64,000 nucleotides of DNA from Methylomarinovum tepidoasis (GTDB lineage: Bacteria; Pseudomonadota; Gammaproteobacteria; Methylococcales; Methylothermaceae): contig NZ_AP024718.1 of NCBI RefSeq assembly GCF_030294985.1, forward strand, positions 2,247,001 through 2,311,000, read 5' to 3'. Positions 57,735 to 64,000 of this stretch are shown piece by piece (position 1 is the stretch's first letter; each line of letters opens with the position of its first letter). The notes under the pieces were generated by a model, which was given only the letters and a program-made list of their open reading frames with translations, had not been told where the DNA came from and made no database searches. The translations under genes were made by a program, and so were the position numbers.

Positions 57735-58733
57735 TCAGTCCTCCGGTTTGAGCGGATAGATTTCCCCGTTGATCAGGGGCTCGCCGCTGCTCTCGTACCA
57801 CCAGGTGATGCCGTCCCAGATTTCCTGGGCGGTTTCGGCATACCAGAACAGCTCCCGATCCTCGGGATCGATGGTCCCTTCTTCCACCAGAAAATCGAAA
57901 TCGATCACTTTCTGCCAGTACTCGCGCCCCACCAGCACCACCGGCACCGGCTTGATCTTGCGGGTCTGGATCAGGGTCAGGGTCTCGAATAGCTCGTCCA
58001 GGGTGCCGAAACCGCCGGGAAACACCACCAGCGCCTTGGCCCGCAGCAGAAAGTGCATTTTGCGCAGGGCGAAGTAGTGAAACTGGAAGCACAATTCCGG
58101 GGTGATGTAGGGGTTGGGGAACTGCTCGTGGGGCAGGGTGATGTTGAGGCCGACGCTCTTGGCCCCCACATCGAAGGCACCGCGGTTGGCCGCTTCCATG
58201 ATCCCGGGCCCTCCACCGGTCATCACCACCAGGCGGCAGTCCAGCGGCCCATGACCGGATTTTCCCACCAGACGCCCGAATTCCCGGGCCACCTCGTAAT
58301 ACCGGGACTTGGCCACGATCCGCTCGGCCACCTTCACCCGCCGCTTGAGCTCGGCATTGTCCGGGCGCCGCGCCAGGGCCTCCTTGAGTACCGCCAGCTT
58401 GCGCCGGGCCGCCAGCGGTTCGGAGATGCGGGTACTGCCGAAAACCACGATGGTGTTGCGCACCCCGGCCTGCTGCAGCCCCAGTTCCGGCTTGAGATAG
58501 TCGAGCTGTAGACGGACCGGGCGGGTTTCGTAACTGTTGAGAAAAGCCAGATCAGCGATGGCTGGCCGGTAGCTGGGGCTGGCGAGGATCTGCTGCACCC
58601 GCGCCGGGGCGTCCGGGTCCTCCTCCGGAGGCTTGGGGACCTGCCAGGGGAGCGGCTCGCGGTGACGGGGGCCGGGTGGGGAGGGTACCAAAGACGATGT
58701 TTGAACAAATTCAGGGTCATCCTGCATTCTCAT
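57735..58733 (-). CDS. LOG-family protein (TIGR00730-like)
   Basis: 332 residues. Rossmann-type fold with VVMTGGGPGIMEAANRG and the family signature FPGGFGTLDELFETL. The ~100-residue N-terminal extension and LNITLPHEQFPNPYITPEL are typical of the longer bacterial LOG subgroup. Members hydrolyse nucleotide 5'-monophosphates (cytokinin-activating LOG); the physiological role here is unknown. Its stop abuts the metallo-hydrolase start. Confidence 0.9.
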   Translation of the reverse strand: MRMQDDPEFVQTSSLVPSPPGPRHREPLPWQVPKPPEEDPDAPARVQQILASPSYRPAIADLAFLNSYETRPVRLQLDYLKPELGLQQAGVRNTIVVFGSTRISEPLAARRKLAVLKEALARRPDNAELKRRVKVAERIVAKSRYYEVAREFGRLVGKSGHGPLDCRLVVMTGGGPGIMEAANRGAFDVGAKSVGLNITLPHEQFPNPYITPELCFQFHYFALRKMHFLLRAKALVVFPGGFGTLDELFETLTLIQTRKIKPVPVVLVGREYWQKVIDFDFLVEEGTIDPEDRELFWYAETAQEIWDGITWWYESSGEPLINGEIYPLKPED

Positions 58734-58774
58734 TCACCCCTGAGTGCCTGACAAAATTCGCGAAGTGAGCGGAG

Positions 58775-58830
58775 GTGTTGTAGGTGCCTCATGGTTCGAG
58801 GCCAATCAAATGGTGAGGCGCCTACAACAC
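58775..58830. repeat. 17-bp inverted repeat in a gene-free stretch
   Basis: GTGTTGTAGGTGCCTCA (58775-58791) pairs with TGAGGCGCCTACAACAC (58814-58830) at 16 of 17 positions around a 22-base loop. The stretch 58734-58899 holds no recognisable gene. It may be a terminator of neighbouring units, or the end of a decayed mobile element. Confidence 0.8.
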
Positions 58831-58899
58831 GCGCGTAAGGATGCACGATACGGTGATTGCACTGTTGAAGCAAGCCGCTGGTACTGGAGTTACCCCACT

Positions 58900-59202
58900 T
58901 CACAGGTGCGTCGCCATCGCCCAACCCGCGATGCGCCGGCTGAACACGTCCAGCACCACCGCTAGGTACAGGAACCCCTCCCAAGTCGGCACATAGGTGA
59001 TGTCTGCCACCCACAACCGATCCAGGGTTTCGGTGGTAAATTGACGCTTCACCAACTCCGGCACCGGCCCATCGCATACTGTCGTGCAGAAACCCTTACG
59101 GCGGCTGACACGCACCGGACCCTTGGCCTTCATCAGCCGGGCCACCCGCTCGCGACCGACCCGTTCGTGGAGACACCGAGCAGCCAGCATAACCAGCCAC
59201 AC
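58900..59202 (-). pseudogene. IS3-family transposase fragment
   Basis: About 95 codons of an IS3-type OrfB. The segment RVARLMKAKG, then LDRLWVADITYVPTWEGFLY and LAVVLDVFSRRIAGWAM, covers the start of the rve integrase core with the first catalytic Asp. The frame stops after GWAMATHL; the second Asp and Glu parts are missing, and the 5' end is also truncated. It is a decayed insertion between the LOG gene and the DNA glycosylase gene. Confidence 0.85.
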
Positions 59203-59227
59203 CGACAGTCAGCGTTTCAACTGCTAT

Positions 59228-59845
59228 TCAGTAAATCACCGGCTCCGGGTCCAGATGGCGCCACAGATACCAGGCGGCGACGGTGCGGAAGGGCGCCCAG
59301 CGGCGGGCGAAGTCTTCCAGTTCCGGGCGCGGCAGCACGGGACGGTCGAAATAGAGCCTTCCGACCGCCTTCTGCAGACCGATGTCGCCGGGGGAGAAGA
59401 CGTCCGGCTCATGGAGATGGAAGATGGCGAACATCTCCAGGGTCCAGGGACCGATGCCGGTGAGCTGCAGCAGTTCCCGGCGGATATCGGCCAGGGATCG
59501 TCCCTGCCAGTGGGTATCGCGGATGCCGCACTCGAGATAGTAGCGAGCCAGATGCCGCAAGTATCGAATCTTGGGACGCGACAGACCCGCCCCGCGCAGA
59601 CAGCTTTCCTCCGCGGCGGCCAGTGCCCCGGGGGTCACTTCCGGCAGGACGCTCTCTAGGCGCGCCCACACCCGGTCGGCGGCGCGGATGGAGATCTGCT
59701 GACCGACGATGGCGCGCACCAGGGTACGGAAGCTGTCGCCCTGGCGCCGCAGGCGCTCGGGATACCGGGCGATCAGATCGGCCAGCACCGGATCGCGCCG
59801 TCCCAGCCAGGCGATCGCCTCGTCCCAATAGACCGGTTCGGACAT
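59228..59845 (-). CDS. AlkA-like DNA-3-methyladenine glycosylase
   Basis: 205 residues. HhH-GPD superfamily: LVRAIVGQQISIRAADRVW, hairpin-helix-hairpin LTGIGPWTLEMFAIFHL and catalytic Asp in FSPGDIGLQKAV. It lacks the extra N-terminal domain of E. coli AlkA, like many short bacterial homologues. It removes alkylated bases in base excision repair. Divergent from valS. Confidence 0.93.
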   Translation of the reverse strand: MSEPVYWDEAIAWLGRRDPVLADLIARYPERLRRQGDSFRTLVRAIVGQQISIRAADRVWARLESVLPEVTPGALAAAEESCLRGAGLSRPKIRYLRHLARYYLECGIRDTHWQGRSLADIRRELLQLTGIGPWTLEMFAIFHLHEPDVFSPGDIGLQKAVGRLYFDRPVLPRPELEDFARRWAPFRTVAAWYLWRHLDPEPVIY

Positions 59846-59908
59846 GGGCTTGGGGCCACAAGATGTTAAAATTCTTCCATTTTACCGGACAGCGGACACA
59901 CAGGCGCG

Positions 59909-62656
59909 ATGGAAAAGACCTACGACCCCCACAAGATCGAACAGCACTGGTACAAAATCTGGGAGGAAAGCGGCTACTTCGCCCCCTCCGGCAAGGGCGA
60001 GCCCTACTGCATCATGATTCCGCCGCCCAACGTCACCGGCAGCCTGCACATGGGCCACGCCTTCCAGGACACCATCATGGACGCCCTGACCCGCTATCAC
60101 CGCATGCGCGGCTTCAACACCCTGTGGCAGCCGGGCACCGACCACGCCGGCATCGCCACCCAGATGGTGGTGGAACGGCTGCTGGAACGGGAGGGCAAGA
60201 CCCGCCACGACCTGGGACGGGAGAAGTTCCTGGAAAAGGTATGGGAATGGAAGGCCCATTCCGGCGGCACCATCACCCGCCAGCTGCGCCGCCTGGGGGC
60301 ATCGGTGGACTGGTCGCGGGAACGCTTCACCATGGACGAGGGGCTGTCGCGGGCGGTGCGCGAGGTGTTCGTGCGCCTCTACGAAGAGGGCCTGATCTAC
60401 CGCGGCAAGCGCCTGGTGAACTGGGATCCGGTGCTCCACACCGCCGTCTCCGACCTGGAGGTGATCGCCGAGGAGGAAAAGGGGCACCTGTGGCACATCC
60501 GCTATCCCCTGGCCGACGGCTCCGGCCATCTGGTGGTGGCCACCACCCGTCCGGAGACGATGCTCGGGGACGTGGCCGTCGCCGTCCACCCCGAAGACGA
60601 ACGCTACCGGCATCTGATCGGCAAGGCCGTCCGGCTGCCCCTGACGGACCGCGAGATCCCCATCATCGCCGACGACTACGTCGATCCCGAATTCGGCACC
60701 GGCTGCGTCAAGATCACCCCGGCCCACGACTTCAACGACTACGAGGTGGGCAGGCGCCACGACCTGCCGCAGATCAACATCTTCACCCCCGACGCCCGCC
60801 TCAACGACAACGCCCCGCCCCGGTACCGGGGCCTGGACCGCTTCGAAGCCCGCCGGAAGATCGTCGCCGATCTGGAGAAGCTGGGCCTGTTGGAAAGAAT
60901 CGAGGACCACGTCCTCAAGGTGCCGCGCGGCGACCGCTCCGGGGCGGTGATCGAGCCTTATCTCACCGACCAGTGGTTCGTCAAGGCCGGCCCCTTGGCG
61001 GAAGAAGCCCTGCGGGTGGTGAAGGAAGGCCGGATCCGCTTCATCCCGGAGAACTGGACCAAGACCTATTACCAGTGGCTGGAGAACATCGAGGACTGGT
61101 GCATCAGCCGCCAGATCTGGTGGGGCCACCGGATTCCGGCCTGGTACGACGCCGACGGCAACATCTACGTGGGCCGCAGCGAGGCGGAAGTGCGGGAGAA
61201 ACACCATCTCGGCGACCGGCCCTTGAAACAGGACGAAGACGTCCTCGACACCTGGTTCTCCTCGGCCCTGTGGCCCTTCTCCACCCTCGGCTGGCCCGAC
61301 AAGACCCCGGAGCTGGAAACCTTCTACCCCACCAGCGTACTGGTGACCGGCTTCGACATCATCTTCTTCTGGGTCGCGCGCATGGTGATGATGGGACAGA
61401 AGTTCATGAATGATGTGCCTTTCCGCGACGTGTACATCCACGGCCTGGTGCGCGACGCCCACGGTCAGAAGATGTCCAAGTCCAAAGGCAACGTCCTCGA
61501 CCCCCTGGACCTGATCGACGGCATCGACCTGGAATCGCTGGTAAAAAAGCGCACCGCCGGGCTGATGCAGCCGCAGATGGCCAGACAGATCGAGCAGCAG
61601 ACCCGCAAGGAGTTTCCGGGCGGCATTCCTTCTTACGGCGCCGACGCCCTGCGCTTCACCTTCGCGGCCCTGGCCACCACCGGCCGCGACATCCGCTTCG
61701 ACCTGGGAAGGATCGAAGGCTACCGCAACTTCTGCAACAAGCTGTGGAACGCGGCCCGCTACGTGTTCATGAACACCGAGAACCAGGATCTCGAAGGCGA
61801 GGCCGAGCCGACGCCGGTGGACCGCTGGATTCGCTCCCGTTTCCAGCAGGCGCTGGAGACCGTCATCGAGTCGATCGAAAGCTACCGCTTCGACCTGGCC
61901 GCTCAGGCGACTTACGAATTCCTGTGGGACGAATACTGCGACTGGTATCTGGAGCTGGCCAAGGTCTCCCTGGCGGAAGGCACCCCGGCCCAGCAGCGCG
62001 CCACCCGCCAGACCCTGATCGAAGTGCTGGAGGCATTTCTGCGCCTGGCCCATCCGATCATCCCCTTCATCACCGAGGAGATCTGGCAGAAGGCCAGGGA
62101 CATCACCGGCATCGACGGCGACACCATCATGCTGCAGCCCTTCCCGCTGCCGGACGAAACCCGGATTGACACCGAAGCCGAAAGCGAAGTGGCCTGGCTG
62201 CAACAGTTCATTTTGGGGCTGCGCCGCATCCGCGGGGAAATGAACATTGCCCCGGGCAAACCGCTGCCGGTCGTCCTCCAGGACGGATCGAGAGACGACC
62301 GCGAGCGGGTGGAACGCTGGCGTCCCTATCTGGAGCGCTTCGCCCGGGTCGAATCGGTCCGCTGGCTCGAGGCCGGCGAAACCCCGCCCGAGGCGGCCAT
62401 CGCCCTGGTGGACGAACTGAAGATCCTCATTCCCCTCGCCGGCCTCATCGACAAGGAAGCCGAACTGCAGCGCCTGGCCAAGGAAATCACCCGCATCGAG
62501 AAGGAACTGCCGCGGGTGGAAGGCAAGCTCAAAAATCCCAAGTTCGTGGAGAAGGCCCCGGCCGAGGTGGTGGAAAAGGAACGCCAGAAGCTAATGGACC
62601 TTAAGAGCAGGTTGATGCAGTTAAGAAAGCAGAAAGCTCGGATCGCATCATTGTAA
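59909..62656 (+). CDS. valS: Valyl-tRNA synthetase
   Basis: 915 residues. Class I motifs: [18 protein letters not shown] (HIGH), the editing domain around [51 protein letters not shown]; anticodon-binding region and the C-terminal coiled coil ([20 protein letters not shown]). It charges tRNA(Val). Confidence 0.97.
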   Translation: MEKTYDPHKIEQHWYKIWEESGYFAPSGKGEPYCIMIPPPNVTGSLHMGHAFQDTIMDALTRYHRMRGFNTLWQPGTDHAGIATQMVVERLLEREGKTRHDLGREKFLEKVWEWKAHSGGTITRQLRRLGASVDWSRERFTMDEGLSRAVREVFVRLYEEGLIYRGKRLVNWDPVLHTAVSDLEVIAEEEKGHLWHIRYPLADGSGHLVVATTRPETMLGDVAVAVHPEDERYRHLIGKAVRLPLTDREIPIIADDYVDPEFGTGCVKITPAHDFNDYEVGRRHDLPQINIFTPDARLNDNAPPRYRGLDRFEARRKIVADLEKLGLLERIEDHVLKVPRGDRSGAVIEPYLTDQWFVKAGPLAEEALRVVKEGRIRFIPENWTKTYYQWLENIEDWCISRQIWWGHRIPAWYDADGNIYVGRSEAEVREKHHLGDRPLKQDEDVLDTWFSSALWPFSTLGWPDKTPELETFYPTSVLVTGFDIIFFWVARMVMMGQKFMNDVPFRDVYIHGLVRDAHGQKMSKSKGNVLDPLDLIDGIDLESLVKKRTAGLMQPQMARQIEQQTRKEFPGGIPSYGADALRFTFAALATTGRDIRFDLGRIEGYRNFCNKLWNAARYVFMNTENQDLEGEAEPTPVDRWIRSRFQQALETVIESIESYRFDLAAQATYEFLWDEYCDWYLELAKVSLAEGTPAQQRATRQTLIEVLEAFLRLAHPIIPFITEEIWQKARDITGIDGDTIMLQPFPLPDETRIDTEAESEVAWLQQFILGLRRIRGEMNIAPGKPLPVVLQDGSRDDRERVERWRPYLERFARVESVRWLEAGETPPEAAIALVDELKILIPLAGLIDKEAELQRLAKEITRIEKELPRVEGKLKNPKFVEKAPAEVVEKERQKLMDLKSRLMQLRKQKARIASL

Positions 62657-62677
62657 CTGCCCCTCATGGCACGAGGT

Positions 62678-62721
62678 TGCGCCACCCTGGATCATGAAAT
62701 GCGCCACCCTGGATCATGAAA
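62678..62721. repeat. Perfect 22-bp tandem duplication after valS
   Basis: TGCGCCACCCTGGATCATGA plus AA occurs twice in direct succession (62678-62699 and 62700-62721) just downstream of valS. There is no coding frame. It resembles multiple terminal repeats of some insertion sequences (for example IS21 type), but no transposase remains. Confidence 0.85.
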
Positions 62722-62762
62722 AATGAATGACTTGGCATTTCCACGTTAACGAGCAGGTAAAA

Positions 62763-62786
62763 ATTCTCGTTTGCACCTGAGAATTG
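62763..62786. repeat. Small hairpin upstream of dodecin gene
   Basis: AATTCTC (62763-62769) and GAGAATT (62780-62786), a perfect 7-bp stem with a 10-base loop, in the valS-dodecin gap. No following T-run, so it is not a clear terminator. Confidence 0.4.
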
Positions 62787-62869
62787 CAGGTCGTCTCCGG
62801 AAGATCTGGCAGATCGCCCCGTAATCCTCTATCATCCGGAGTCGACAATTGCAGCAAGGGGGACCTGCC

Positions 62870-63079
62870 ATGCCCGACCACGTCTACAAAGTCATCGAAA
62901 TCGTCGGTTCCTCCACGGAGAGCACTGATGCCGCCATCCGCAACGCCATCGAGCGCGCCAGCAAAACCCTCAAGCACCTGAACTGGTTTCAGGTGGTGGA
63001 GACCCGGGGCCACATCGAGGACGGCAAAGTAGCCCACTTCCAGGTAGTGCTCAAGGTTGGTTTCCGGCTCGAAAATTGA
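62870..63079 (+). CDS. Dodecin flavin-binding protein
   Basis: 69 residues from ATG 62870, preceded by AAGGGGGACC. Dodecin pattern: [39 protein letters not shown], and the C-terminal strand [15 protein letters not shown]. The Trp of LNWFQV stacks on flavin in this family. Dodecins form hollow dodecamers that store or buffer FMN or riboflavin. It is 5 bases before the lipoprotein gene. Confidence 0.94.
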   Translation: MPDHVYKVIEIVGSSTESTDAAIRNAIERASKTLKHLNWFQVVETRGHIEDGKVAHFQVVLKVGFRLEN

Positions 63080-63084
63080 TTCCC

Positions 63085-64000
63085 ATGCGTCTGCTGCTGC
63101 CCATCCTGGTCATACTCCTCGTTTCGAGCGGCTGCGGCCTGCGGGAAATCCACCACCAGGCCCAGACCGTAGCGCAGGCGAGTGTGATCGAAGGCCGGGT
63201 GCAGCCCGCCCCTGGCAGCAGCGGACCACTGATCGTACATCTGTATCGCCGCCAGGGCATGACCTTCGTCAGTGACACCTATACCCGTGCTGACGAGCAA
63301 GGACGCTTCCGCTTCCACGTCCGCCCCGGCACCTACTACATCGGTGCCCATATCGACACCAACGGCGACCAGCGTTATCAGGAAGGCGAGGCAGCCAACT
63401 ATTACCAACGGGCCACCGGGGTACCCCTGCCCATTCGGGTGGCGGCCGGTGAATACAAACACCTGCCACCACTGCCGGTACGAGGCCATCCGCCCGCATT
63501 ACAGGGTGGTTACCGGGGGGTGCAGCAGAATCCGAAACGCTGGCTGACCCAGATCGGCAAGGTCACCGCCCTGGACGATCCGGCCTTTTCCAGGGAGAAC
63601 GCCGCCCTGGGGTTATGGAAACCATTGAGCTTTCTCGAACGCGTCGGTGCCGGTCTGTATTTTCTCCAACCTTATCGGGACGACCGTATCCCGGTACTGT
63701 TCATTCACGGCATGGGTGGCACGCCACTAGACTGGCGTACGGCGATCGAACGGCTAGACCGTGACCGTTTCCAACCATGGGTGCTCCATTATCCCAGCGG
63801 TCTGCCGCTGACGATGATCACCGACTATGCGGTCCAGGCCCTGACCGCGGTGCAGAACCGCTATCATCCCCCCCGCCTGATTCTGGCCGCCCACAGCATG
63901 GGCGGTCTGGTGGCCCACGGTACCCTGCGCAAGTACCGGACCCGCCATCCCGACGCTGCCCGGCGCATCGGCCTGCTCGTCACCATCAATTCCCCCCTGG
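63085..64000 (+). CDS. Lipoprotein alpha/beta-hydrolase (lipase-like), 3' end beyond window
   Basis: 305 codons visible from ATG 63085, running off the right edge. Lipoprotein signal LLLPILVILLVSSGC with acylated Cys17. Residues about 30-125 form a beta-rich region (VIEGRVQPAPG, RADEQGRFRFHVRPGTYYIG) like carboxypeptidase-regulatory-type domains. Then an alpha/beta-hydrolase: oxyanion motif LFIHGMGGTPLDW and nucleophile elbow AAHSMGGLVAHG. It is probably an envelope-anchored esterase or lipase. The catalytic acid and His would lie beyond the window. Confidence 0.85.
   Translation, partial: MRLLLPILVILLVSSGCGLREIHHQAQTVAQASVIEGRVQPAPGSSGPLIVHLYRRQGMTFVSDTYTRADEQGRFRFHVRPGTYYIGAHIDTNGDQRYQEGEAANYYQRATGVPLPIRVAAGEYKHLPPLPVRGHPPALQGGYRGVQQNPKRWLTQIGKVTALDDPAFSRENAALGLWKPLSFLERVGAGLYFLQPYRDDRIPVLFIHGMGGTPLDWRTAIERLDRDRFQPWVLHYPSGLPLTMITDYAVQALTAVQNRYHPPRLILAAHSMGGLVAHGTLRKYRTRHPDAARRIGLLVTINSPL

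Noticed and set aside
58790-58812. tRNA T-arm-like GGTTCGAG
   Set aside because: The flanks do not pair as a T stem; it is the loop of the 17-bp inverted repeat.

Overview
The window comes from a GC-rich, gene-dense gammaproteobacterium. A formaldehyde-activating-enzyme homologue (fae family, 43414-43974) points to a methylotroph, most plausibly a methanotroph of the Methylococcales; this is inference from gene content, and no rRNA is present to confirm it. Genes are tightly packed, with many ATGA/GTGA start-stop overlaps and several convergent genes overlapping tail to tail, which suggests a compact genome.

Region 1-19033 (minus strand) is one exosortase-A (XrtA/PEP-CTERM) exopolysaccharide locus of about 19 kb. 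In transcription order: export lipoprotein, chain-length determinant, tyrosine autokinase, outer-membrane barrel protein, ExeA-like ATPase, UDP-GlcNAc 2-epimerase, polysaccharide deacetylase, FemAB-like protein, glycosyltransferase, XrtA fused to EpsI, glycosyltransferase, DUF2334 deacetylase-like protein, amidotransferase, and two more glycosyltransferases, the last cut by the window edge. Nearly every junction overlaps or is a few bases wide, so translation is probably coupled. The barrel gene is split by a complete IS481-family element (14649-15764) flanked by a perfect 6-bp duplication; removing the element plus one copy of the duplication restores the frame exactly. Next to the insertion the gene carries ten in-frame GGGGF repeats.

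Region 19132-29880 is housekeeping: an aminotransferase, dksA-gluQ, acs, a small helical ferritin-like protein, cysD-cysN, comEC and a DUF2062 protein. CysN ends in what looks like a decayed APS-kinase domain. A structured palindromic repeat between cysD and cysN recurs in opposite orientation after smpB.

Region 29859-36360 holds fur-lolF-lolD, then bamE, rnfH, ratA and smpB in the usual gammaproteobacterial neighbourhood, then a small mercury module (NUDIX, merR, merT, merP, no merA) with a MerR-type promoter, and a methyltransferase.

Region 36448-52736 holds an HDOD protein divergent from a REC-GGDEF-EAL protein, PBP1b (mrcB), a small membrane protein, hemH, folE, the fae homologue, mgtE, a MarC-family protein, the membrane pyrophosphatase hppA, an M20 peptidase, rep helicase and an alpha/beta hydrolase.

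Region 52609-64000 holds a fused 5-oxoprolinase, a beta-CASP metallo-hydrolase and a LOG-family protein; a decayed IS3-family fragment with a long inverted repeat; an AlkA-like DNA glycosylase; valS; a 22-bp tandem duplication; a dodecin; and the start of a lipoprotein hydrolase. No tRNA, rRNA, CRISPR array, PEP-CTERM substrate protein or PrsK/PrsR regulator gene was seen.
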